This document shows, in pieces, positions 9,082-17,360 of a DNA stretch of 64,000 bases. The stretch covers positions 1-64,000 of the forward strand of contig SUXJ01000007.1 of NCBI GenBank assembly GCA_015061005.1, read 5' to 3'. The notes under the pieces were generated by a model. It was not told where the DNA came from and did not search any database. It was given only the letters and a program-made list of their open reading frames with translations. A program made the translations under genes and the position numbers. Position 1 is the stretch's first letter, and every line of letters begins with the position of its first letter. The stretch comes from Bacteroidales bacterium. GTDB taxonomy: Bacteria; Bacteroidota; Bacteroidia; Bacteroidales; Muribaculaceae.

Positions 9082-10935
9082 TTATTTGATAATTTCTTTA
9101 ACTTTAGCAACCAACTCGCTGACCATAAACGGTTGACCTTGTATTTTATTTATTCTGTATATCTCAGTATTCGGATGCATGGACTGCAAATAATCGGCAA
9201 GCATACCGGTATTCAGTTCTGCAACAATCACTCGCTTGTAGTTGCTCATAATTTCAGCAAAATTGCACGGCAACGGATTGATGTAACGTAGATGTGTGAA
9301 TGCTACGTTCTCACCCTGAGCGTTCAACTCGGCAGCTGCCGTGCGCAGATGTCCGTATGTGCCACCCCAGCCAACAAGCAACGTATCTGCCTTGCCTTCC
9401 TCATTAAAGAAAACTTGCTGGAGCGGTATATCATTTGCAATATTTGCCACTTTTTGGCGACGTGCATAAACCATCTGTTCGTGGTTAACAGGGTCATTGG
9501 AAATCACACTTGTACGAGCATCCTTTTCAAGACCGCCGAGACGATGCATTGCGCCTTCAGTGCCGGGTATTGCCCAATAACGCACGCCATCGGCATTGCG
9601 TTCGTATGGCTTCCACGTGCCGTCAGCTTTTTCTGTCGGGAGAATGGGTGCATGAATCTCAGGATACTCATCGGCTTCGGGAACTCTCCACGCACTCGAA
9701 CCGTTACCGATAAATGCGTCAGAAAGAAGAATAACCGGAGTCATGTGTTCCAAAGCGATTCGCGAAGCCTCAAATGCCATATCAAAGCAATCAGTGGGCG
9801 ATTGAGGTGCAACAACGCAAAGCGGAGATTCTCCGTTGCGACCATACAGAGCTTGCATTAAATCAGTCTGTTCGGTCTTTGTGGGCAGACCGGTCGATGG
9901 ACCGCCACGCTGAACGTCAATAACCACAAGCGGCAATTCCGCCATCACCGCCAGACCCATTGCTTCACCCTTCAAAGCTAAACCGGGGCCAGAGGTAGAA
10001 GTAACAGCAAGAGAACCCGCAAACGCAGCTCCTATCGCCGAACATATTCCGGCAATCTCATCTTCCATTTGAACAGCCTTGACTCCAAGGTCTTTTCGTT
10101 TAGCAAGCTCATGAAGAATATCAGTTGCGGGAGTGATGGGATAAGAACCGAGGAAAAGAGGGCGACCGGAACGCTCCGATGCCATAATCAAGCCCCATGC
10201 TGTTGCCTTATTCCCGTTAATATCTGTATAAATGCCGGGAGTGGCAGCCGGAGATTCGATGCGATAAGTCGAAGTGGAAGCGTGAGTATTCGCTCCGTAA
10301 TTGTAGCCGGCATCAAGCACCTTGGCATTTGCTTCGAAAATTGCCGGCTTCTTGGCAAACTTCTCTCGAAGCATCTGGCGAGCGCGCTCAATCGGACGGT
10401 CAAAAAGCCAACACATCAAACCCAATGCAAAAACATTACGGCATTTCATCATTGACTTCAAATCCAATCCCGTTCCTTCAAGGGCAGCTTTGGTCTGCGT
10501 TGTTAATGAAACCTGCATCACTTCGCATTTGATATCTAACTCTGCAATGGGATCTAAAGTTTGAAACTCGGCTTTCTTTAAATCTACCTCCTTACATGAA
10601 TCAGAATCCAAAATAATCAACCCCGAAGGTTTAACAATCTTATAATTACGCTTAAGAGCAGCTGCATTCATGGCTACGAGCACATCGCAAGTGTCACCCG
10701 GAGTGAAAACGTCAGTACCCAAACTAACCTGAAAACCGCTCACGCCGCTGAGAGAACCCTGAGGAGCGCGAATTTCTGCAGGATAATCAGGAAAAGTTGA
10801 AACTTGGTTACCAACCGAAGCACTGACATTGGTAAAAATGGTGCCGGCAAGCTGCATTCCATCGCCGGAGTCACCCGAGAAGCGAACCACGACATTTTGC
10901 ATGGTCGCTACGTTTGTATCTGGATTTAAGGCCAT
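9082..10935 (-). CDS. korA: 2-oxoglutarate:ferredoxin oxidoreductase, fused gamma-alpha subunit
   Basis: A frame is open from 10977, but that start lies on the -7 promoter element itself (the codons Cys-Asn-Phe are TAACTTTG), so translation must begin downstream; the ATG at 10935 (MALNPDTNV) is chosen, giving 617 residues. Domains: gamma domain at about 12-190 (VVRFSGDSGDGMQLAG and FPDYPAEIRAPQGSLSG), then the alpha pyrimidine-binding domain from about 225 (LGSYPITPATDILHELA, QMEDEIAGICSAIGAAFAG) and the C-terminal transketolase-like domain with VGWGGTYGHL. It works with KorB as the 2-oxoglutarate synthase that links the TCA branch to ferredoxin in anaerobes. The gamma-alpha fusion is the normal form in Bacteroidetes. 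Confidence 0.93.
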   Translation of the reverse strand: MALNPDTNVATMQNVVVRFSGDSGDGMQLAGTIFTNVSASVGNQVSTFPDYPAEIRAPQGSLSGVSGFQVSLGTDVFTPGDTCDVLVAMNAAALKRNYKIVKPSGLIILDSDSCKEVDLKKAEFQTLDPIAELDIKCEVMQVSLTTQTKAALEGTGLDLKSMMKCRNVFALGLMCWLFDRPIERARQMLREKFAKKPAIFEANAKVLDAGYNYGANTHASTSTYRIESPAATPGIYTDINGNKATAWGLIMASERSGRPLFLGSYPITPATDILHELAKRKDLGVKAVQMEDEIAGICSAIGAAFAGSLAVTSTSGPGLALKGEAMGLAVMAELPLVVIDVQRGGPSTGLPTKTEQTDLMQALYGRNGESPLCVVAPQSPTDCFDMAFEASRIALEHMTPVILLSDAFIGNGSSAWRVPEADEYPEIHAPILPTEKADGTWKPYERNADGVRYWAIPGTEGAMHRLGGLEKDARTSVISNDPVNHEQMVYARRQKVANIANDIPLQQVFFNEEGKADTLLVGWGGTYGHLRTAAAELNAQGENVAFTHLRYINPLPCNFAEIMSNYKRVIVAELNTGMLADYLQSMHPNTEIYRINKIQGQPFMVSELVAKVKEIIK

Positions 10936-10964
10936 ACTATTGTTAGATGTTGTTACTTTGCTCG

Positions 10965-10972
10965 CAAAGTTA
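10965..10972 (-). promoter_or_regulatory. -7 element of korAB
   Basis: TAACTTTG on the minus strand, 29 bases before the chosen korA start, with an imperfect TTGATG about 21 bases upstream. A plus-strand TACCTTTG (10985-10992) lies back to back with it and may serve the divergent DUF308 gene. Confidence 0.6.
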
Positions 10973-10984
10973 CACATTTTTTCT

Positions 10985-10992
10985 TACCTTTG
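10985..10992 (+). promoter_or_regulatory. possible -7 element of the DUF308 gene
   Basis: TACCTTTG fits TAnnTTTG and lies 60 bases before the start codon. The nearest TTTG (10957-10960) is 24 bases away, longer than usual, so this is a weaker call. Confidence 0.4.
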
Positions 10993-11052
10993 CCATCAAC
11001 TAAGATATGTTTTTAAACGTTTTCCTATTAAATAAGAACAAAATCATCTGTC

Positions 11053-11658
11053 ATGTACTACAAAAACCACATTTGGATTATGTTAGTATCGCTTGCTGCA
11101 GGTATTGCATGCGTGATGCTCAATAAAATCGCACCTGAAACGATTGTAATTATTATCGGCACAATGTTTGTAGCTGCCGGAGTCATTAATATTGCCTTTA
11201 TTCTGAGTACGAAAACCAAAATCGAGGAGAAGAAACAGCGTCCGTCATTCAGTAATTTTGTCACTTCATTAGCCGCAACCATCCTCGGTACATGGCTCAT
11301 CATTGCTCCTGAAGATAATATTGCATTGATAACGCGAATCATCAGCATCATAGTTATTCTCGGAAGCGGCTATCTCCTGTTCAGCATGCTCGTGTATTTC
11401 CGTAACGTTCGCTTCCGATTGGGGTTCTACATTCTCCCCGCTGCAATCCTCGCCATCGGCATTTGGATGATGATTTCTCCGATGACTTTTGCAAGTTTCT
11501 TGGTGCTGACTGCCGGCATAATTCTCATTACGTATAGCATAGCAGTTGGTTTGGAGCTATTGGTACTCAAAGCCTTTGAACGACAAATGAAAAAATCAGT
11601 TCCGCAAAACGACTCCCCCGAGGAAATCACCTCCGAAACATCTGATTTTTCAGTTTAA
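11053..11658 (+). CDS. DUF308 (HdeD-like) integral membrane protein
   Basis: A 201-residue inner-membrane protein made almost entirely of hydrophobic helices arranged in pairs, as in the DUF308/HdeD family: about residues 7-25, 30-52, 68-85, 90-112, 120-140 and 145-170. A short charged tail follows (QNDSPEEITSETSD). HdeD of E. coli is linked to acid resistance, but the family function is not established. It is the first gene of a plus-strand run, 18 bases ahead of the next, though a separate -7 element in that gap may give the downstream genes their own promoter. Confidence 0.8.
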   Translation: MYYKNHIWIMLVSLAAGIACVMLNKIAPETIVIIIGTMFVAAGVINIAFILSTKTKIEEKKQRPSFSNFVTSLAATILGTWLIIAPEDNIALITRIISIIVILGSGYLLFSMLVYFRNVRFRLGFYILPAAILAIGIWMMISPMTFASFLVLTAGIILITYSIAVGLELLVLKAFERQMKKSVPQNDSPEEITSETSDFSV

Positions 11659-11663
11659 ATCCG

Positions 11664-11671
11664 TAAATTTG
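11664..11671 (+). promoter_or_regulatory. -7 element just before the ABC-importer operon
   Basis: TAAATTTG ends only 5 bases before the ATG at 11677, so a transcript from it would be leaderless or nearly so. No clear TTTG lies at the proper distance upstream. Confidence 0.4.
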
Positions 11672-11676
11672 CAGAT

Positions 11677-12504
11677 ATGATTCGCCATATCTGCATAATC
11701 ACAACGATGGTCATCGCATTCTGCGTTAATGCGCAGGAGGTGATACGCCCCGTAAATTCGGCATGGAGTGCCGAAGTCGGTGTCTCGCAGTTGGCTGACA
11801 CGTATCTCAGCCCTGTTAAGTATTCGGGAGAGCATTATGGTTTGAGCTACAGCCGTCGCCAAGCAATGACTCTGCCTGACTTTCTGCAAGGGTGGGACGT
11901 AAATCTGAGTTTTGACAATGCAAAGAATCCTGCCGGGAATGCCCGAATGCTTGCCATGCGCGTACAGGGCGGCTGGCGCATGATGCACTCATGGAAATTG
12001 CCCAAAAGTTTTAGTATTGGGTTAGGCGGCTACATAGGTGCAGAGTTTGGCGTACTCTACCTAAGTCGAAACGGCAACAATCCGGCACAAGCAGATGCCG
12101 CCTTCAGCATCGGTCCGCAAGTATACGCTCAGTGGAACAGTAAACTTGGGAAACTACCATTGCGAATACGAGCAGAAGCATGGTCACCATTAATAGGTGG
12201 CTTCTTCTGTCCTGATTACGGAGAATTGTATTACGAAATTTCACTCGGCAATCACAGCGGATTGTTTCACTTTGGTTGGCCCGGTAACCGAAGGAGAGTA
12301 AACGGATTGCTGTCCGTTGATTTTGATTTTGGCAAATCATCTTTACGACTTGGCTATAAATTCGATGCGGTTTCATCGAAGGCAAACCACATTACACATC
12401 GGAGAATAGAACACTCGGCAGTGATCGGTGTTGTTTGCGATTTTATTAACTTAAACTCACAAAATGCACTACATGATGCGCAAATTATCACTGCTTACTA
12501 TTAG
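11677..12504 (+). CDS. exported DUF3316-like outer-membrane beta-barrel protein
   Basis: A 275-residue protein with a signal peptide (MIRHICIITTMVIAFCVNAQ, cleavage near NAQ/EV). The rest shows alternating beta strands with many aromatic and Gly residues (for example FSIGLGGYIGAEFGVLYLS and LRLGYKF), typical of small Bacteroidetes outer-membrane barrels; the layout reminds me of DUF3316 proteins. Its 3' end overlaps the next gene by 29-41 bases, so the genes are translationally linked. It may be an accessory outer-membrane component for the importer operon, but no substrate can be inferred. Confidence 0.7.
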   Translation: MIRHICIITTMVIAFCVNAQEVIRPVNSAWSAEVGVSQLADTYLSPVKYSGEHYGLSYSRRQAMTLPDFLQGWDVNLSFDNAKNPAGNARMLAMRVQGGWRMMHSWKLPKSFSIGLGGYIGAEFGVLYLSRNGNNPAQADAAFSIGPQVYAQWNSKLGKLPLRIRAEAWSPLIGGFFCPDYGELYYEISLGNHSGLFHFGWPGNRRRVNGLLSVDFDFGKSSLRLGYKFDAVSSKANHITHRRIEHSAVIGVVCDFINLNSQNALHDAQIITAYY

Positions 12505-13489
12505 CCTTGTCGTTGCGCTGATGCAAATCGGCTGCCACCCTATTGAGGAGTTCGAACAGAACAATCAAGGGAATTTTGATGCCTTGTGGACAGCCATTGA
12601 TGAGCATTATTGCTTCTTTGAGGACAAAGACATTGATTGGGATGAAATATATGACAAATATTCTCCAATGATCAACGAATCATTGAGCCGCACTCAACTT
12701 TTCGGGGTGTGCGAAAGCATGCTTAATGAGTTGCAAGACGGACACACAAATTTGTCGTCGGGATTTGAAACATCATATTACAAAAAATGGTGGAGCGACT
12801 ACCCTCAAAATTTTAATCGCCGCTTGATTGAAGAAAATTATTTGAAATTTGAATATAAACAACTCGGCTCGGTTATCTACGGCATACTGCCAGAAAATAT
12901 CGGTTATATTTTGATTCCGACATTTTCCGGCGGACTCTCCAACAGCAATATCGATTGGATACTATCGGATTTGCTGACCACGAATGGACTCATCATAGAC
13001 ATTCGCGACAATGGCGGCGGAATGATGAGCTATGCGGAAACGTGGGTGAGACATTTTATTACCAAACCGCTCCATGCCGGATATATTGTCCACAAAAACG
13101 GGCCCGGACATTATGACTTTGATGCCCCCCACCCCATTGAGTTTAATACTCCTGAGCCGGACCACATTGTTTGGATTAAACCGGTTGTACTGCTGACAAA
13201 TCGGAGCACATTTTCTGCCGCCAATTACTTTGTGATGTGCATGAAAGAGTTGCCCCAAGTGGTTCACACAGGTGCGACAACGGGGGGCGGTGCCGGTATG
13301 CCCTACTCTCAGGAGTTGCCTAACGGATGGAGCATCAGAATGAGTGCCGTCAAGGTGCTAAATTCCAAGGGAGAAAATACGGAAGCCGGCATTTCACCTG
13401 ACTCAAACTGCGAAATTGACATGAATCCTCAAGCCGAAGCCGCCGGGCGCGACTCGATGCTTGAATTTGCCATAACATTGCTACAATGA
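12464..13489 (+). CDS. S41-family (C-terminal-processing-like) serine protease, lipoprotein
   Basis: A 341-residue lipoprotein; the signal sequence ends in the lipobox LMQIGC. Starts at 12464, 12473 and 12476 are possible; MRKLSLLTISL at 12476 looks best but all are in frame. A helical N-terminal region (about 30-90) is followed by the S41 protease core: LIIDIRDNGGGMMSYAETW, then the nucleophile region NRSTFSAANYF with the likely catalytic serine at residue 251, and TTGGGAGMPYSQELPNG. A PDZ domain is not obvious. It is expected to cut periplasmic or surface proteins or peptides. It overlaps both neighbours, the next by 4 bases (ATGA), inside the ABC-importer operon. This is an uncommon partner for such a transporter. 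Confidence 0.85.
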   Translation: MHYMMRKLSLLTISLVVALMQIGCHPIEEFEQNNQGNFDALWTAIDEHYCFFEDKDIDWDEIYDKYSPMINESLSRTQLFGVCESMLNELQDGHTNLSSGFETSYYKKWWSDYPQNFNRRLIEENYLKFEYKQLGSVIYGILPENIGYILIPTFSGGLSNSNIDWILSDLLTTNGLIIDIRDNGGGMMSYAETWVRHFITKPLHAGYIVHKNGPGHYDFDAPHPIEFNTPEPDHIVWIKPVVLLTNRSTFSAANYFVMCMKELPQVVHTGATTGGGAGMPYSQELPNGWSIRMSAVKVLNSKGENTEAGISPDSNCEIDMNPQAEAAGRDSMLEFAITLLQ

Positions 13490-14481
13490 GAAAATTACTG
13501 TTCATTATTCCGTTACTGATTACGGCATGTGCTCATCGGACACCCACTCCGACAGAGACCGCACAAAATTATGCAGCAACTTTTTACGCTCCAACATATT
13601 CCAAGAATTTTAAAATCAAAGCGTTATCCGACACTTCCACACAACGGCTTTTGGAAGTTTATCTCCCTGACACTTTACGCATAACAATTCCTGAGGGAGG
13701 TTATAAGTCAATAATATGCTTGTCATCGACCTACATCGGCTATCTTGCGGAAGCAAATGCTGCTGACAGAATCAGCGGGGTGAGCCGACGTGATTTGGTC
13801 ACCAACAATATCGTGAAGAATAATGCTGTTGAGGTTGGCTATGACGGCGCATTTGACTATGAGGCAATTCTCACAGCGAAGCCTGATATAATGCTGATTT
13901 ATGGCATAAACGGACCGAATCCGATAGTCGATAAATTAAATGAGTTGGGCTTAAAGTATGTTTATATTCACGACTTTGAAGAGCAACATCCCCTTGGCAG
14001 AGCAGAATGGTTAGTGGCATTAGGAACATTAGTCGGCAAGGATATGCGCGATAAGTTTGCAAAAATCGCAGCATCATACAGACCGGCAAAAGGCGACACA
14101 AAGGTCATGCTTAATGCACCATATAGCGGAATTTGGTTTATTCCCGGAAGAGATAATTATATGTCACGACTTATAGCCGATGCAGGCGGAAGAGTCAACG
14201 CACCTCAACCCGTTGGCAACAAGAGCGAACCGCTTGATATGGAAATCGCACTTCCATCGCTCAACGGCTCCGATATATGGCTGAATCCCGGGCAAGTAAA
14301 TTCGGTTGCAGAGGCAAAACGGCTTGCTCCACATGGAAAGTTTGCCGGCGAGATATGGAATCAAAAACCGGACTTCTATGAATCCGGAGCGGCACGCCCG
14401 GACCTTGTTCTTGAAGAAATAAAGAGGATTTTCAGCCACGATGAATCCATTCCGTTTACTTACTTTACAAGACTTGAATGA
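13486..14481 (+). CDS. ABC importer substrate-binding lipoprotein (BtuF/FecB type)
   Basis: A 331-residue class III periplasmic-binding lipoprotein with lipobox LLITAC (cysteine at about residue 15). Family hallmarks are a helical backbone between two lobes and phrases such as ISGVSRRDLV, DYEAILTAKPDIMLIYG and KLNELGLKYVYI in the first lobe, and IADAGGRVNA and WLNPGQVNSVAEAKRL in the second. It should capture cobalamin, a ferric siderophore or haem and hand it to the permease encoded next, with which it overlaps by 4 bases. No cobalamin riboswitch or TonB receptor is seen nearby, so the substrate stays open. Confidence 0.88.
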   Translation: MRKLLFIIPLLITACAHRTPTPTETAQNYAATFYAPTYSKNFKIKALSDTSTQRLLEVYLPDTLRITIPEGGYKSIICLSSTYIGYLAEANAADRISGVSRRDLVTNNIVKNNAVEVGYDGAFDYEAILTAKPDIMLIYGINGPNPIVDKLNELGLKYVYIHDFEEQHPLGRAEWLVALGTLVGKDMRDKFAKIAASYRPAKGDTKVMLNAPYSGIWFIPGRDNYMSRLIADAGGRVNAPQPVGNKSEPLDMEIALPSLNGSDIWLNPGQVNSVAEAKRLAPHGKFAGEIWNQKPDFYESGAARPDLVLEEIKRIFSHDESIPFTYFTRLE

Positions 14482-15437
14482 AACGAGGCTCGTTATTTAT
14501 ATTGCTCACAATTATCACCGGCATATTAATACTGATTGATATTTCGGTCGGTTCGGTTTCCATACCGATTGCGGACGTTATAGGCGCGTTAAGCGGAGGA
14601 GAGTGTTCCGTCCACAATCGAACCATAATTCTTGATTTGCGACTAATAAAATCCATTACAGCACTTCTGGTGGGCATAGCCTTGGGTATTAGCGGCTTGC
14701 AGATGCAAACCTTATTTCACAATCCACTTGCCGGACCATACGTATTGGGACTGAGTTCGGGCGCATCATTAGGTGTTGCGCTACTGCTGCTGACCGGCAT
14801 GGCAGGGACATTCGGGATTGCCGGAGCAGCGATGATCGGTGCTGCAGCTATGATGCTGCTACTGCTAATAGCCAACGAACGAATTAAAGACGTGATGACG
14901 CTGCTTGTGCTCGGCATTATGGCATCATCAGGTATCAGTGCCATAGTGCAAATTCTGCAATACCTCAGTGACGAACAGGCCCTTAAGGCATACGTTATAT
15001 GGACAATGGGCTCACTTGCGGAAGTTACTCGTCCACAGTTAGCGACCATGACAATTGCAATTGTTATAGGGGTGATTATCACAATATTCACTCTAAAATC
15101 ACTAAATCTGATTATGATGGGCGAAACCTACGCACGCACAGCAGGCTTGAATTTGACTCGCTCTCGGTTTATGCTATTGTTGTCTACAACTCTGCTGGCA
15201 GGCGCAGTTACGGCGTTCTGCGGTCCGATTGGATTTGTCGGTTTAGCTGTGCCACACATTGCTCGCGGCATTTTTCGGACAGCAGACCATAGGATACTCA
15301 TTCCGGGCTCAGCACTTATGGGTGCGATAATGATGCTTTGCAGCGATATAGTTTCTCGTCAATTCTTGGTTCCGATCAATGCGGTGACTTCATTGGCGGG
15401 CATTCCGATAGTAATCTACATAGTACTACGCAAATGA
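14478..15437 (+). CDS. FecCD/BtuC-family ABC permease
   Basis: A 319-residue inner-membrane permease with about ten hydrophobic helices. Recognisable FecCD phrases include LRLIKSITALLVGIALGISG, MQTLFHNPLAGPYVLGLSSG, FCGPIGFVGLAVPHIAR and the end region INAVTSLAGIPIVIYIVL. It forms the channel of a B12/iron-chelate importer with the binding protein before it and the ATPase after it. Both junctions are 4-base ATGA overlaps, strong evidence for one translationally coupled unit. Confidence 0.93.
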   Translation: MKRGSLFILLTIITGILILIDISVGSVSIPIADVIGALSGGECSVHNRTIILDLRLIKSITALLVGIALGISGLQMQTLFHNPLAGPYVLGLSSGASLGVALLLLTGMAGTFGIAGAAMIGAAAMMLLLLIANERIKDVMTLLVLGIMASSGISAIVQILQYLSDEQALKAYVIWTMGSLAEVTRPQLATMTIAIVIGVIITIFTLKSLNLIMMGETYARTAGLNLTRSRFMLLLSTTLLAGAVTAFCGPIGFVGLAVPHIARGIFRTADHRILIPGSALMGAIMMLCSDIVSRQFLVPINAVTSLAGIPIVIYIVLRK

Positions 15438-16162
15438 TTCAGTTTCATGACATTTCAGTTGCAAACAATCCCCAAAACATACTCATAACGGGACTGACAC
15501 AATCACTTGCACAAGGGACTCTGACTGCGCTGATAGGGAGAAACGGTTGCGGCAAATCAACACTTCTGCGAGTACTCGCCGGTTTGCAACGCCCTATAAG
15601 CGGGAAAATATCACTTGGAGGTTTGAATCCTCACAAATGCGGATCGGCTGACCTTGCCCACACGGTAGCAGTGGTAACAACCGGGAGGACAGACGTCAGA
15701 CGACTGACATGCATGGAGATGGTTGGCATAGGGAGGTCACCTCATACGGGACTTTTCGGACGCCTTAATCAACTTGATCATGAGATTGTGGAGCAAGCTA
15801 TAAAAGCCGTTGGCATGCAGGATTTCAGAGATCGAGAAGTTGTCACTCTCTCGGACGGAGAAGCCCGAAGAATAATGATTGCACGCGCACTTGCACAAGA
15901 CACTCCCATAATACTCTTGGACGAGCCAACAAGCTTCCTTGACGTTCCGGGGCGGTATGACATTTGCGAACTACTCGCAACGTTGGCTCACGAACGCAAT
16001 AAAACGATATTATACTCCACACATGAACTTGAGCCGGCAATGCAATATGCGAATCAGATAATGCTAATTTCCGGCAGAGAGGCTGTGACTCTGCCACCCG
16101 AAGAAATGCGCCTTACGGCCGCATTCAGAGACTTAACGAGCGGGAGGACTCTCGCACTATGA
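15434..16162 (+). CDS. ABC transporter ATP-binding protein (BtuD/FecE type)
   Basis: The frame is open from 15338, but the ATG at 15434 overlaps the permease stop as ATGA, matching the other junctions, and gives 242 residues beginning MIQFHDISV. Motifs: Walker A GRNGCGKST, signature LSDGEARR (the usual LSGGQ altered), Walker B ILLDEPTSFLD and switch histidine in STHELE. It powers the importer with the two genes before it. The last 38 bases overlap the end of the convergent Sua5/YrdC-like gene. Confidence 0.92.
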   Translation: MIQFHDISVANNPQNILITGLTQSLAQGTLTALIGRNGCGKSTLLRVLAGLQRPISGKISLGGLNPHKCGSADLAHTVAVVTTGRTDVRRLTCMEMVGIGRSPHTGLFGRLNQLDHEIVEQAIKAVGMQDFRDREVVTLSDGEARRIMIARALAQDTPIILLDEPTSFLDVPGRYDICELLATLAHERNKTILYSTHELEPAMQYANQIMLISGREAVTLPPEEMRLTAAFRDLTSGRTLAL

Positions 16163-16715
16163 CAGGCTCGGACGAGTCCATTAAATCCACAATCGCAGAG
16201 CTTTCAACGCTATCCAAATACTCGGCATCGGCATCAATCAAAAGTAAGGTAACGGACGCTTCCAACTCTGAGGGGTCGGAAGTGCCCAGCGAACCACTCA
16301 GTAAGGGGCGACCGAGTTCCTCAGCAAGCATCAAAGCAATGGGGTTATCGGGAATACGGATACCGACTTGCTTGCGACCTTTATATACCTTGGGCATAGA
16401 TGGCGCCGGAGGCAAAATGAAAGTGACAGCACCGGGAGTGTTGCGTTTGATTATAGAGAAGGCTACATTGTCAATGCGAGCATATTGAGCAGCAGAGCTG
16501 ATTGAATCGCAGACGAGGGTGAGCGACTGCCTTTCGGGATTGATTTGTTTGAGACGACACAGCCGCTCAACGGCTTTGATGTTTAAGCCGTCGGCAGCGA
16601 GAGCCGGGTGCGTATCAGTTGGATAAATGACCAACTTGCCGTCACGCAGCGCATCGGCAGCACGCGAAATAGCTCGGCGGTCAGGATTAGCAGGATGCAG
16701 AGTAATAATTTCCAT
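16125..16715 (-). CDS. Sua5/YciO/YrdC-family protein (L-threonylcarbamoyladenylate synthase-like)
   Basis: The ATG at 16715 (MEIITLHPANPD) is preferred over an in-frame GTG six bases earlier; 196 residues. The YrdC fold is recognised by DGKLVIYPTDTHPAL, LCRLKQINPERQSLTLVC, TPGAVTFILP and VGIRIPDNPIALML. TsaC/Sua5 proteins make threonylcarbamoyl-AMP for the t6A modification of ANN-decoding tRNAs; YciO relatives share the fold with a less certain role. Here the usual TDTVYGLG is TDTHPALAAD and the KR pair is partly changed, which leans towards the YciO-like branch. It converges on the ABC ATPase gene with a 38-base tail overlap. Confidence 0.82.
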   Translation of the reverse strand: MEIITLHPANPDRRAISRAADALRDGKLVIYPTDTHPALAADGLNIKAVERLCRLKQINPERQSLTLVCDSISSAAQYARIDNVAFSIIKRNTPGAVTFILPPAPSMPKVYKGRKQVGIRIPDNPIALMLAEELGRPLLSGSLGTSDPSELEASVTLLLIDADAEYLDSVESSAIVDLMDSSEPVIVRESSRSLSL

Positions 16716-17288
16716 AATCACTTAAAATGCTTTCCGCAAAGATACGATAATTTGGGGAAGAGAGGCGTAGAAAAGGAGGAAAATAATAAGAAAAGTTTGT
16801 ATAATTGGGCATTTGGATTATTCAGACGGCTACATGCGGAGGTGCGGCGGCAAGGATTTTGGCGGTGGACGGAGGTGGGCGGTGTGCCGCAGCTACGCAG
16901 CTCTCGGGAGGTGGGGAAGATAGCCTCACGCTGCGCATCACTAACGCGCTGCTTGCATGAGGCTACAGGGTAATGCGCCGCTATGCGGCTCCTTGCTGCT
17001 ATGCAGCGGTATTTGCCGGCAGTGAGGGAGCGTGGCGGCAAGCGAACTGAGAATTCATGGATTCACTCATTACGGCGCGCTGCTCGGTTAATATCAGTCC
17101 TTACGAACAGGAATCGAGACAAGTCGCTGAAATTCGCGTCTTTACAGGCTTATTTAGTTTGACTCATCGCCCGATCCCGGGGTGTCACTATGGTCCACGC
17201 CCCGGCTATTAATTCGCTTCGTTTTCACGTGCTTCGCACGCATGACAAACCCTGATTCGCAGGCAATTCGTCTGTTTTTAATGAGGAT
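16716..17288. repeat. non-coding, hairpin-rich repeat-like region
   Basis: About 570 bases without a credible gene and visibly more GC-rich than the neighbouring genes. It holds a cluster of short perfect inverted repeats: AGCTACGCAGCT (16891-16902), TAGCCTCA/TGAGGCTA (16921-16928 and 16958-16965), GCCGCTATGCGGC (16977-16989), GCTGCTATGCAGC (16995-17007), a CCGGGG/CCCCGG hairpin around 17178-17205 and CGTGCTTCGCACG (17228-17240). This looks like a repeated extragenic palindromic element or a decayed mobile element. Several short open frames across it have no protein-like character. Confidence 0.5.
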
Positions 17289-17330
17289 AAAAAAAAGTTG
17301 TAATAAAGGGGGGACCCGCTTTATTACAAC
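17289..17330 (-). terminator. strong terminator of the DUF5723 operon
   Basis: A perfect 12-base stem (GTTGTAATAAAG / CTTTATTACAAC, 17297-17330) with a 10-base loop. Read on the minus strand it is followed by eight T, 31 bases after the stop of the DUF5723 gene. Confidence 0.85.
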
Positions 17331-17360
17331 TTTGGGATATAGAGTTCTACCGTATGTTAG

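Noticed and set aside
15338-15433. Longer start for the ABC ATPase
   Set aside because: The ATGA overlap at 15434 matches the spacing of the other operon genes and gives the standard N-terminus of the family.
16608-17041. Open frames on both strands across the palindrome region
   Set aside because: They read through hairpin repeats, have biased Arg/Cys/Ser composition and no recognisable domain.
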